Positions 43,718 to 53,660 of a stretch of DNA of 64,000 bases are shown piece by piece (positions within the stretch are counted from its first letter, which is position 1; each line of letters starts with the position of its first letter). Position numbers and translations under genes: made by a program. The notes beneath the pieces were generated by a model. The model was not told the origin of the DNA and did no database searches. It saw only the letters and a program-made list of their open reading frames with translations. Source of the stretch: Agriotes lineatus (Eukaryota; Arthropoda; Insecta; Coleoptera; Elateridae); the NCBI GenBank assembly GCA_940337035.1, contig CALNHX010005192.1, positions 1 through 64,000 on the forward strand. Reading direction: 5' to 3'.

Positions 43718-45025
43718 TTACACTTAATACACTATTTAAATAAGGTGCAGTTTGTTTATTTACCTGGGGTGTTTATCGCGCGCGGTCACGGTCAGCCGTT
43801 CATAACACCTGGCACACAAGGTTACGCGTTATGCGAATTTGGCACTTAAATGCTTTAATAACCTAAAATTCACTCGTTATATTTCAATCTTGGTGCCGTA
43901 CTTCCAAAGATATCACGCTTTGATTTCTTTCCTCGTATTTTGTACACTAGTTACTTCCGTTTCACACACTTTTCACCTTTATATCACCTAAATAACACTA
44001 GAAAATCACAATTTTCACCCACCGCGTAGACGAGGCCGTGCGTACGGTTACTCGTCGTACTCACACTCTCGGAGAGCATAATTTATAAATTAAAAAAAGA
44101 CGGGATACAGTGCGACATTATTTACTGAAAATATTTGGTATGGTTTTTTAGGTTATGGTTTATAATTTCAAGTGTTGAAATGAAAGCCTGCGAATAGGAG
44201 ACCATGTGTTAATTTCTGTATAAATAACAACTACCTATTGAGACAAGTTCAATGAAAATTTTATATTTTAAGTAATTGTTCTTGTTTTAAACCTGAATAA
44301 GGTTGATGCAGATGCCGTGATAACCTACAAAACAAAATGTCATTTATTACCATAAAATTGCAATTTTAAGAATCGACATACGTAAAATCACTAAATTACC
44401 ACGTGACTCTGAATGGGTATAAATATAACTATAGCAAATCCACACTATTTTATTAAAACAAAGTGTACAGCCTTGTCCTTGTTTATAATTAAAATATGAG
44501 GTTATCTATCAACAAGTGTTTATTTCGACATCCATAAAAGTAACAAAAGTAAATCTACCTCAATAAATGTGTCAGAACGACTTCACTTGAAGGAAGATAC
44601 AGTGGTGGATGCTCCAGTTTAGAGAATTGGTCGAGGCACCGTTCAACTTCGGCGAGGTAAGCTGCTTCTGAATATCGGCGGACAGCGTTTCAAGAGGAAC
44701 GTTGCCATGCGCTTTCTGGAGGGATCCAGAACCAGTAGTGGTACAAGCAGGTGGGATGAACATTATTGCCATTGTATTCTTTTAAAACTATCTACTTTTT
44801 TGGGGAACTAACTTTTGTTATCATGTCAAACTTCCACTTGTTTGACCAACCCCTATGAACCCACGAAGATCTTGAATGCTTTTTGTGATTTTAGCAGTCA
44901 AAAATTTAATTTTGCCCTGAGATTGTTTTGAGCAAGTCTAATTTTTAGCGTAAATAATTTTGATAAATTTGCTGCGGTTACTTTCTAACGCTTGCACGAT
45001 TAACATCATTCATATATAGAACAAA

Positions 45026-45848
45026 TACGAGGGTTGTTTGATGTTTTTAGATTAGATAACTTAAACTACAACTGTTTATGTAATTTTAGAAATTTAGTTG
45101 GCTGTGTATGTCGGATTGTTTAGTGAACAGCTACCCCTCAAAATGGAGCAACATGAATGGATCGTTCAGGTAGAGATTTGTGAGATTGAAAAATGTCTTT
45201 GAAGATGATGCACTAAGGAAGACTAATAATGTTTATTAGTTTGGAAAATTTAAAGCCGGCGAAACGAAAGTCCAAGATACAGTGCGTTCTGGCCGTCCCA
45301 CAACAACCACGACAGTTCAGATGTAAAACAGAATTGACGAAAGTATTAAGGCTGACTGACTTATTACAATTCGTGAAACTGCCCCAGCAATGGATATTAG
45401 CTTGAAAATTATGTAGTCATTGGTGAATTGGATTATTGCAAGATTACCGCTAAATGGGTCCCTAAAATGTCAGGAAATCAGAAACTTTGCCGTGTGCAAC
45501 TGTCTCAAGAAAATTTTGCTGCAGCCACTCAAAAAGGTGACAGCTTTTTCATCACATAGTGATGAGACCTGGCTTCCATACTACCAGCCTGAAACCAAAG
45601 ACCAAACAATGGCAGCACCCCAATTCTCCAAGATCAAACAAGTTTAAAACTGGGCCATCAGAACGGAAAATACGAGGAATACAATTATTATTGCGATCAC
45701 ATTGGCAAAAGTGCATAGAGTTTGATGGGGATTACATAGAATAATTGATAATTATTTGTAGTTTTCAATAGTAGTTTTTATTTTGTCATTATTCGAATAA
45801 ACTTCGTTTAAAAAAATCATCCTAGGAAATTATCAAACAATCCTCGTA
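45026..45848 (+). mobile_element. mariner element with internal deletion
   Basis: TACGAGGGTTGTTTGAT at 45026 and its inverse (one mismatch) ending at 45848 form the TIRs with TA at both tips. Coding similarity on the plus strand: KFGKFKAGETKVQDTVRSGR, SDETWLPYYQPETKDQTM (first catalytic Asp), SPRSNKFKTGPSERKI, and C-terminal HWQKCIEFDGDYIE. The region between PSERKI and the C-terminus, which should hold the second and third catalytic residues, is missing, and several stops occur upstream. Non-functional. It abuts the 3' end of the zinc-finger gene. Confidence 0.85.
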
Positions 45849-45851
45849 TCC

Positions 45852-47357
45852 TCATATATGTGTCCTCATATGTCTAACTAAATTAGTTCTCTCTGATGTT
45901 CTGTATTCACAAATAGAACAGATGTAAGGCTTCTCTCCTGTATGAGTCCTAATATGTACAACTACAGTTTGCTTTTCTGAGGCTCTGAATTTACAAACAG
46001 AGCAACAATAAGGCTTTTCTCCTGTGTGTGTCCTCATGTGTCTAAATAAATGATGTTTCCGTGTTGCTTTGTATCTACAAATAGAGCAACTATATTCTCC
46101 AGTATGTGTTCTCATATGTGCAATTAAACTTCTTTTAGATGCTACTTTGTGTTCACAAACAGAGCAACTATATTCTCCAGTATGTGTTCTCATATGTTCA
46201 ACTAAACTTCTTTTAGATGCTACTTTGTGTTCACAAACATAGCAACTATAAGGCTTCACTCCTGTATGAGTCGCTATATGTGCAACTAAATTACTCTTAT
46301 ATGTTGCTCTGTATTTACACATAGAGCAACTATAAGGCATTTCTCCTGTATGTGTTCTCAAATGTATCACTAAACTATTTTTTTGTGTTGCTTTGTAGTC
46401 ACAAACAGAGCAACTGTACGGTTTTTCTCCTGTGTGTGTCCTCATATGTCTAACTAAATTATTTCTCCGCGTTGCTTTGTATTCACAAACAGAGCAACTA
46501 TGAGGCTTCTCTCCCATATGAGTCTTTATATGTGTAACTAAGCTACCTTTCTGTTTTGCTTTAAATTCACAAATGGAACAACTATAAGGCGTTTCTCCTG
46601 TATGCGTTCTTATATGCGTAACTAAAGTACTTTTCAGTGTTGTTTTGAAGTCACAAACGGAACAAATATAAAGCTTCTCTGGCATATAAGGCTTCTCTCC
46701 CATATGAGTCTTTATATGTGTAACTAAACTACCTTTGTGTTTTGCTTTGAATTCACAAATAGAGCAACTATAAGGCGTTTCTCCTGTATGCGTTCTCATA
46801 TGTGTAACTAAAGTACTTTTCTCTGCTGTTCTGAAATCACAAATAGCACAAATATAAGGCTTCTCTCCAGTATGAGTCCGTATATGTTTAACTAAATAAT
46901 CTTTTCGTTTTGTATTGAATTCACAGATAGAGCAACTGTAAGGTTTCTCGCCGCTATGTATTCTCATATGTCTAACTAAAGTACCTTTCTGTGTTGTTTT
47001 GAAATCACACACAGAACAAATATAAGGTGTTTCTCCTCTATGTGTCCTCCGATGTGTAGCTAAATTACTTCTGTGTGTGGTTTTGAAATCACAACTGTAA
47101 GGTTTCCCTCTTCTATGTGAGCTGATATGCATTACTAAACTACTTCTTCTTGATGCTCTGTATCCACAAACAGAGCAAACAAAAGGGTTTTCTGCTGCAT
47201 GACTCCCCATATATGCAACTAAATTAGTATTTTCGATGCAGCTTTCTTGTTTGATGTGTAACTTTTCTTTATTGTTATCCATGTTCTGCAATATACATAA
47301 TTCAGATCCTGTGGAACTACAGGATTTACTATCCATAGCTTCTTGTTTGATATTCAT
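45852..47357 (-). CDS. C2H2 zinc-finger protein 2, 501 aa, 16 finger units
   Basis: Intact ORF from the ATG at 47357 to a TGA at 45852-45854. The leader (MNIKQEAMDSKSCSS, HIKQESCIENTN) matches zinc-finger gene 1 and fixes the start. Sixteen tandem C2H2 units follow (CSVCxxK...LVxHMRTHTGEKPY). Unit 2 lost three residues including its second Cys (SCDFKTTHRSNL), and an odd MPEK insertion lengthens the linker after unit 6. Units 5-6 and 7-8 are near copies, as are 12 and 13, indicating block duplications. A nuclear DNA-binding role is inferred; targets unknown. The protein ends directly on the last finger. A mariner begins 4 bp after the stop, so a C-terminal tail may have been lost. Confidence 0.9.
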   Translation of the reverse strand: MNIKQEAMDSKSCSSTGSELCILQNMDNNKEKLHIKQESCIENTNLVAYMGSHAAENPFVCSVCGYRASRRSSLVMHISSHRRGKPYSCDFKTTHRSNLATHRRTHRGETPYICSVCDFKTTQKGTLVRHMRIHSGEKPYSCSICEFNTKRKDYLVKHIRTHTGEKPYICAICDFRTAEKSTLVTHMRTHTGETPYSCSICEFKAKHKGSLVTHIKTHMGEKPYMPEKLYICSVCDFKTTLKSTLVTHIRTHTGETPYSCSICEFKAKQKGSLVTHIKTHMGEKPHSCSVCEYKATRRNNLVRHMRTHTGEKPYSCSVCDYKATQKNSLVIHLRTHTGEMPYSCSMCKYRATYKSNLVAHIATHTGVKPYSCYVCEHKVASKRSLVEHMRTHTGEYSCSVCEHKVASKRSLIAHMRTHTGEYSCSICRYKATRKHHLFRHMRTHTGEKPYCCSVCKFRASEKQTVVVHIRTHTGEKPYICSICEYRTSERTNLVRHMRTHI

Positions 47358-47424
47358 AGTTTGTTTAAATGTTAAGAGGTCCTTTTAATGATACGCGAGC
47401 CAACAGAAGTTGATTAAACAGCTT

Positions 47425-47440
47425 CACACCTACAACAAAA
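47425..47440 (-). promoter_or_regulatory. 3' splice site upstream of zinc-finger gene 2
   Basis: On the minus strand, CTGTTTTTGTTGTAG precedes GTGTGAAG, followed by a leader of about 70 nt to the ATG. Both acceptor and leader (CATTAAAAGGA, TTTAAACAAAC) match the paralogue at 27187-27274, supporting a conserved 5' exon junction. Confidence 0.6.
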
Positions 47441-47919
47441 ACAGTATTATCTTTACTAAAATCGTTGGCTGAAACTCTCAGAAAACCAAACTTCATGTCC
47501 ACTTGGATACAGTTGCCGGCCGTACCTAGCTCAGCGAAACGGTGTGCAGATATTTTAAGTACTTAATGGTAACATATGTATAAAAAATGCCAAGTGAGCG
47601 CCAACGAATCTTTTTTTTCCAAATTACGGCAAGTGTATCCAGGTGTTCAAAAGAGAATTCGTAAACTCCAATAGCACAAAAATTTCCTGAAAGAAACGTT
47701 CAATTTAACATAGGTAACCGTAACAAAATCAAACCCACAAGCGTGGTATCATAGTATAATCACAAATTCAATACTATAATACAAAATACAAGTAATTATT
47801 CGCAAGTAAATATAGGCCGAAAAGTTAAGAGGCTCCTCATAAAACGCATAAATGTACGACTTGCAAACTTTACAGTACAGCGATTTCATTTAACACACAC
47901 ATTAAAATAAGACACAAAG

Positions 47920-48492
47920 TTATAAGACAATATGGGAAGCCGGGTCTGCTCCGTGGATAGGGAGGAAACATTTGATGCCTTCGGGTACAAAGTTCGCGGA
48001 ACGAACTGTATATCCCGAGTTCATTTCGGAATTCCGAACACCAAATGCATGAGTTGAGCTTGAGCATCCGATCACTGCTGCCCAGTAAATGTTACTTAAA
48101 GGGAGAATGTAACCTGCATGTGCGTTCCTTATAGGGTACCTGTCGGGAGTGCTAAGAAATTCACGTAGCTGATGTTGAAGCAGACCGTGACTGACAAGTG
48201 TTCTCAGCACGAGTAGATAGGGGTCAATGTCATGCCCTGGATGCTTCACGGCTAACTGCAAAGGGCAGAATGGACATCCACACTTGCGGCTACAAGACGA
48301 AAAGCTCATAATATAAAACGAAAAATTTAGATATAGCCCTATGAAAGCTTCAGTCAACTTACCCCAAGGTAATTTTGGGCACGTGCAAAAGTAGATCAGC
48401 CAGCGGTGAATCCGCCGATATGGCGTGGGACAGAATTCCCTAATTAATAGGCTTGGAATGTAACGATCTGCTGTCAGTGGCGAGGGCAAATA
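47920..48492 (-). CDS. Unidentified ORF without ATG, 189 codons
   Basis: A long open frame that begins just after a stop near 48500 with no early ATG (first Met about 60 residues in). It contains a cysteine cluster (SCSRKCGCPFCPLQLAV), HPGHDIDPYLLVLRTLVSHG, STPDRYPIRNAHAG and NSEMNSGYTVRSANFVPEG. Amino-acid usage looks protein-like and richer in P and R than nearby random frames. It could be an internal exon, a transposon or viral-type capsid fragment, or chance. I do not recognise it. Confidence 0.35.
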   Translation of the reverse strand, partial: YLPSPLTADRYIPSLLIREFCPTPYRRIHRWLIYFCTCPKLPWGKLTEAFIGLYLNFSFYIMSFSSCSRKCGCPFCPLQLAVKHPGHDIDPYLLVLRTLVSHGLLQHQLREFLSTPDRYPIRNAHAGYILPLSNIYWAAVIGCSSSTHAFGVRNSEMNSGYTVRSANFVPEGIKCFLPIHGADPASHIVL

Positions 48493-49900
48493 CTACACAA
48501 CATGTAACTGGACGCCCATACATCCGCTGGACACTTTACAAAACACTCAAGCTGACTCCATCACGTGACTCCATCACGGCATCAAGACGAGACCAGAAAA
48601 GAACCCCAGACAACCGCCGACTGTCACTTCACGGACTCAAAGCGAAAGGTAAGCGTGGCTCACGCGCGCGAAATACGAAATCTGACCCACAGATATCGAA
48701 ATTAATAGATACGCCAACGAAGCGTAACAACTCCCTTCTTACCAGAATAGAAAAAACTCGCAGAAATTTATCGGCACTGCGACACAGTACGCAAAAGACC
48801 TCAATTACGAGAAAATCGCAACTGAAAACCCAAATCCACACCACAATACGCAACTACCTGTGAAGACAGCGGTAACACCATGAGGAACCCGAAGCTAGAA
48901 CAACTCACCCGACAGGGTCGATTCTACTCGTTGCTGCTAGGTGGAAGGTGCTGCGCCGGTGAGTAGACCCGTGACAACCCATCGCGGAGTAGTCCCATAC
49001 CCGAGAACCCCCAGCAACATCATCTGACTCCACAAAGTGCCCGCCTCTGTGAATATTTCCGAAAAAAACCCGAGGTGGAAGATACCTCGACAATTATGGT
49101 ACTACTAAACCGAAATGGGACTACAACAAAAAATAATGAAAGCCATCAGGGTTCTTCTTTTGACAATTATGAGAAGGTAACCTCGGGAAAAGCGGATCAG
49201 GAAAGCGGCAGGCAGAGCCAGATTTATTCCACTCACCACTCATGCTGGTTGAGGGTTCCTCCCACACCCCGAATGGGAAGTATCTACAACCTTTATCTCA
49301 TGCACTCCGAAGACTGCATTTACGCTCAAGCCACAACCATACCACGTCACAGAGAAAATCAGACAATAGGAAAGCAATTTAGGGATCCCACCACATTCAC
49401 ACTAAAGACCACACACTCTAGATGAAAAGAAATGGGATAGTTAAAGATAGGAAGGAAAGAAGGCGAAGAATAAAGGTCTGATCGTCTCGATATACCAACT
49501 AACAGAACGTTCAAAAGAAAAAATCGGAGAAGAGCTCCGCTCTAACGAGAAACTAATCGCAACACTGAGCAATTAACTACTCACAGACGTTCACTTAAAT
49601 CCACAAAAGGACTAGTGAAGAACAATCCAAAATCCATCATACGCCATAAACGGTAAATAACAAAACAAATATTGATAACCAAAAGCAACACCCAAACTCA
49701 GAACTAACATCCTCAACCATTCAGCTACTCCAGTGCTAAAGAAAAAAGAATTAGATGACAAAGCTTCTCCATAGCGACCTACCTTACGTGCCTAACCAGC
49801 CACCCCAAAACGTTACAAGAGGAAAAGCAAGACGAAGTCGCTTCCTAATAGTGACCTACCATACAATGCCCAACCAACCACCCTAAAACAGCAACGGGAA
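48493..49900. other. A/C-skewed segment with overlapping ORFs
   Basis: The plus strand is visibly rich in A and C and poor in T and G through most of this stretch, unlike its surroundings. ORFs at 48453-48863 and 49075-49425 (plus) carry no recognisable domain. Because it lies 3' (minus sense) of the gypsy integrase end at 49917, it may be the 3' untranslated region and LTR of that decayed element. No LTR pair was found. Confidence 0.3.
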
Positions 49901-49916
49901 GAACACTAGTCAACAG

Positions 49917-51140
49917 CAGAGTCATCATAAGGTTTTAAATATTTCGCATGCCAAGTACCCTTTAATACATTCCCATCAGGATCTTTAAGCTCATAAACCC
50001 ACCGGGAAAATATCCGATTGATAAAGAATGATTTTATTAACGCCTGCATGACCAGGGGTAGGATTATCACAATTTTGCCTTTTCATGGCATTGGGGTTTA
50101 GGGACCACGACCTTCCAATGATCCTCCTCATCAGCCGCTATGTGAGGATAATCGAATCGAACATATTTATAAAACTGACCATTACTAACTCGCCATTGAG
50201 GAAACCTACGACGATTGACGGTTACCTGCTGACACATGCGTCTATACCAAGGATCACGAATAGGCTCGAGTGGAAAATCAACTGCATCGTTGACTGGGAC
50301 GGCGCGAGACAAAGTATCCGGCACGACATGTTCTTTGCCCTTACGGTGGACAATATCGAAATCGTACTGTTTAAGGCGAACAGCCCAACGAGCAATACGG
50401 CCAACAGGATCTTTAATGTCGTTAAGCCACTTCAAACTATAGTGATCCGTTACAACAGGAATTTTGTCCCCTCAATGTAAGGTTTAAGTTTCTCTATCGC
50501 AAACAGAACAGCGAGACACTCATGCTCAGTCATACTAAAATTTCGTTCATTCTTGGTTAGCAAACGGCTAATATAGCAGATAACTTTCTCATCATCGGAC
50601 TGTTGAGTGAGGACCGCGCCAATACCATAACCAGAGGCTTCGGTCTCAATTACAAAGGGTACCGAAAAACCAGGACAAGCTAAAATTGGAGCTGAAATCA
50701 AGTGTTCCTTGATGGTACGAAACGCTCTTTAACACTAATCATCTCACACAAACTTACCGTTCTTCCGAAGAAGAGAAGTCGGAGGGCCTATAAAAGGCAA
50801 GAAGTTTGGCAAGAACCGACGTAACCATGATGCCATGCCAATCACATAGCGCACTTCCGAAACTGAAACAGGAGTGGGGATACAAGTGATAGCGTCTACT
50901 TGTTTCGAATCGACCAACAAACCCTTGGAATTAATCACGCACCAAAGGTACTTACGCTCTGGCTTATAGAAATGACATTTCTCCTTGCTTAAAGTGAGAC
51001 CAGCATCCAACAAACGAAAAACAACTTCAGAAATCGGCACCAACCACACGGTCGATTACCGTTGCCAAGTGGCAGCCGCCGTAGGCAAACCAAACGGCAA
51101 GCGACGAAACTGATATAAGCCCCGATTAGGGATGGTCAAA
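49917..51140 (-). pseudogene. Ty3/gypsy pol fragment (RT, RNase H, integrase ends), deleted
   Basis: Minus-strand order: RGLYQFRRLPFGLPTAAATW (RT), then LLDAGLTLSKEKCHFYKPE with the catalytic YxDD region missing between them. RNase H follows (FVIETEASGYGIGAVLTQQS; EHECLAVLFAIEKLKPYIEG; MKWLNDIKDPVGRIARWAV). The integrase start (CQQVTVNRRRFPQW, NPTPGHAGVN) jumps near 50030 to the chromodomain-like C-terminal end (RWVYELKDPDGNVLKGTWHA), so the catalytic core is deleted. Frameshifts are present. The RNase H reads ETEA where DTDA/DASxxG is usual. Different lineage from the gypsy copy at 57792-63571. Confidence 0.8.
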
Positions 51141-51660
51141 ACTGGCCGAGTTCAATTAATTCTATTAAAATATAATATTCTAAATAAAAAATTATAGCTG
51201 CATACCGAGTTTCATTACATTTGCATGAAAAATATGATTTTACTTTTTACCTTAAAATATTTAAAAAAATTTAAATTCTCTGAAGAATAAATATTATGAA
51301 ACAATTGTAAAATGTGCTAGTTTGGATGGAGCACTATTTGAATAATTTTTTAGTGGTTTTAATTGAAATTGTTCATTCTAATTAAAAAATAAATGGTTAC
51401 GTAAGTTAATTTTAATTTTCATTTTTTTCTATGAAATTCATACAGAGTATCTTGTTATAATTTTTAATTTAGAATATTTTATTTTAGTAACATTTTCGCG
51501 TAGAGTTACCAGAAAGACCACTTTACCTACGATGATTTATATTCTTCTTAAGCTAACTCTGACAGGTGGATCAAATCTAAACTGTAATTTGGTAAAAATC
51601 CATTTTTTATTATACCTGCATCAGAATCGCCGTTTAAAACACGCCTGAGCGTGCAAAAAC
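51141..51660. other. AT-rich interval without recognised features
   Basis: Very AT-rich, no ORF of note and no repeats seen. Confidence 0.4.
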
Positions 51661-51666
51661 AGGCGA

Positions 51667-51688
51667 TTAAAGCTCGCCGAGCTTTAAA
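51667..51688. repeat. Short perfect palindrome TTAAAGCTCG/CGAGCTTTAA
   Basis: The 21-base palindrome has a one-base centre. It belongs with the CGAG-centred hairpin theme but is isolated. Confidence 0.5.
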
Positions 51689-51875
51689 GGTTGTCAAACA
51701 AACGACTGAATGCAACAACGGTCTTCGACGCGACAAAAACTAAACAATTCTCATAACTATAGTAACAATATTATTATGCCCTCTCGATTTATCACGACAA
51801 AAATTATTTCTAAGTTTTTAGTGAGTAATTTATTTCCAGTATTGCAGATATAATAAAAAATAGCGTAAAGTATTC

Positions 51876-51930
51876 GTGGATAACTGGTCTTTAAAACACT
51901 TGCTCGTGTTTTACAGACCTTGTTATCCAC
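51876..51930. repeat. Hairpin GTGGATAAC...GTTATCCAC
   Basis: Stem segments GTGGATAAC, GGTCT and AAACAC pair with GTGTTT, AGACC and GTTATCCAC around ACTTGCTC. It lies at the border of the composite palindromic repeat copy 2. Confidence 0.7.
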
Positions 51931-51944
51931 TCATACTTTTAATA

Positions 51945-52460
51945 TACTATTTTCTACGATCGTGTCAAAATGACAACTTTTGCACAGTTTCTAGTGTCAA
52001 AAGTGACGTTTGTAGTACTCTTAATAGGGAGTTTTTGCAAAACGTTCCGTTAAAATAGTGGTCCGCTAAAGCTACTGTTACCTAGCGACGTCAATGGTAC
52101 AGCCAATCCAAATCATTTTTTTCGATTTTAACGTAACGTTATCGTAACGTTATTTTAACGTGGCGTTTTGCAAAAGCTCCCTATTTATTAGCTCCCGAAT
52201 TACGTCTTTTTTGCACGTTGCCATTGGTGGCGTGTTTTAATACTATATTAAAACACGCTTTGCCGTAAATTTGAATGTCAACATAACATAGAATATCTAA
52301 CACAATATGACGGAAAAAGTGTAACCGAACTAAGTTTTTATATTTTTGTTACGATCGTAGAAAAATAGCATATGATACACGTGTATAAGTGCCATTAAAG
52401 CACTAGCGACGTCGCACGTGCTTTAAAGGCGTACCTACCTATACACTAGTATAATAATCT
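51945..52460 (+). repeat. Composite palindromic repeat, copy 2
   Basis: Inverse of 6463-6840: CTACGATCGTGTCAAAATGA, GTCAAAAGTGACGTTTGTAG, GTGGCGTGTTTTAATACTAT, AATGTCAACATAACATAGAA and the terminal GTGTATAAGTGCC...GGCGTACC hairpin all recur. Copy 2 is interrupted by the MITE at 52027-52181. The outer ACGATCGTAGAAAAA segments near 51950 and 52360 are inverted, giving the whole a foldback shape. Confidence 0.75.
52027..52181. mobile_element. MITE with GGGAGYTTTTGCAAAACG ends
   Basis: GGGAGTTTTTGCAAAACG at 52027 is inverted at the right end (to 52181), and GTTAAAAT continues the arm. TA flanks both sides. The uninterrupted sequence at 6463-6840 lacks this insert, giving an empty-site comparison. 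Palindromic CGTAACGTTA words fill the core. Confidence 0.85.
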
Positions 52461-53017
52461 ACTTATACCAAGCAGACCTAGACTGCAAAAGATTAAAGTT
52501 GTACTAAAAAAATGTTTCATTACACCTATCGCAAATTTAATCCCATATACATAATCAGTAAGAATCTCGGTAAATGTAAAAAATAAACAAAAGGAGGTAA
52601 TCCTGCTGTTTACGGCTCCCATTTTGACTACCGCTTCTAGAGCTAGTTATATAGAAGGGATGCTACAACGCTGTGGGTCGATTATACCACCCTTTAGAAG
52701 CAGCTTATTTCGATAAAGAGATTGCGAAAACTAGAAAAATGCAAATTAACAAGGCAATCTATATATTTAAAACGTGACGAGTTTTCTTTCGACATCTATT
52801 TTGAAACTCCCACCGGGCCGATTTCGATAATTCTTTTTTTAAATGAAAGCCGTTACCGTGTAGATGTGCACAAAAGTCCTAAATTGAAAATAAATGGATA
52901 ATTTTAAGAATAAATCCAATATATTGTAATTTTCAAGTGGCTGCAGCCGGCCATGCAGTAGCAGTAAACCAAGTGTATTCTCGAAGTCAGCCTGCGGCGT
53001 TCTGCTGATTTTTACTT
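52461..53017. other. Interval without recognised features
   Basis: No ORF or repeat recognised. Confidence 0.4.
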
Positions 53018-53660
53018 CCTTTTACAATAAAGGAAGTATTGGATTCACCCCAAATATTCGAAATTGAGTTTTCAACAGATCTTCACGTTTCAGAGTCCCC
53101 TGAACCCAAAAAACATTTTTTTTTCATTGGTCTGTCTGTGTGTCTGTCTGTCTGCCTGTGAACAGAATATCTCAAAAACGAAAAGGGGTATGGCGTTGAA
53201 ACTTCCTATATAAGTTTCGTAGTTTATGTAGATGAGACAGCAAGCTTTTGAAGAAAATCGCATAACCGGAAGTAGGTGTTTACTCTTGTGATTTTTCAGT
53301 TTTTTTCGATTTTTTCAAAAACGGCTCTAACGATTTTTTCAAACTTCTCATTTTTATTACATTTTTAATGTGTATTGATGTGAGATAGGTGATTCAATAC
53401 TACTAAAATGGGTTTCTTTTGTTTTTTTTTTCTATTTTTTTTATTAACTCCTATTTTAAATAGAACACCCGGTATATTATTACATTTTTAAATTCAGCTT
53501 AAAATTCTAGAGAAAATTTGTCTCTTCACCTAACGCTCTATTTTGCACCGTTTTTGTAGAATTTGCAATTTTTGAAAATTTTTGACAAATGCTTAAAAAT
53601 TTATAATCAAATTTTTGGCCAATTATAAGATCACTGTAAAAGGAAGTTGTGTGCGTGTAT
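53018..53660. repeat. Probable non-autonomous repeat bounded by ACTTCCTTTTACA
   Basis: ACTTCCTTTTACA near 53018 and its inverse TGTAAAAGGAAGT ending near 53650 bound non-coding sequence with a short GTCT microsatellite (about 53130-53155) and the phrase ATATCTCAAAAACGAAAAGG, reminiscent of dispersed arthropod repeats. Confidence 0.5.

Larger units (their letters stand above)
39885..44065 (-). mobile_element. Near full-length LINE (4.18 kb) with 13-bp TSD
   Basis: The 13-mer CTCTCGGAGAGCA flanks both sides (39872-39884 and 44066-44078). The minus-strand 3' end carries a (TAAG)n tail of four units at 39885-39900, and the 5' region starts beside the right duplication. Two coding regions follow in LINE order: ORF1 43717-42927 and ORF2 42867-39952. 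Length, tail and clean duplication show an intact insertion by target-primed reverse transcription that later acquired mutations. Confidence 0.9.
39541..44421. mobile_element. TIR element (TATACCCATTC.GAGTCACGTG) split by a LINE
   Basis: TATACCCATTCGGAGTCACG at 39541 and its inverse (one mismatch, TATACCCATTCAGAGTCACG) ending at 44421. Without the LINE at 39885-44065 the element would be about 690 bp. The interior just left of the LINE carries a short open stretch (KNGKPTVSTSNIVRRTSLGEH-like) that runs across the junction. It vaguely recalls a psq-type HTH but is too weak to name. A TA-targeting superfamily is likely. Confidence 0.6.

Noticed and set aside
44572..44772. 66-residue minus ORF (possible gene fragment)
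   Set aside because: No recognisable motif and no flanking support.
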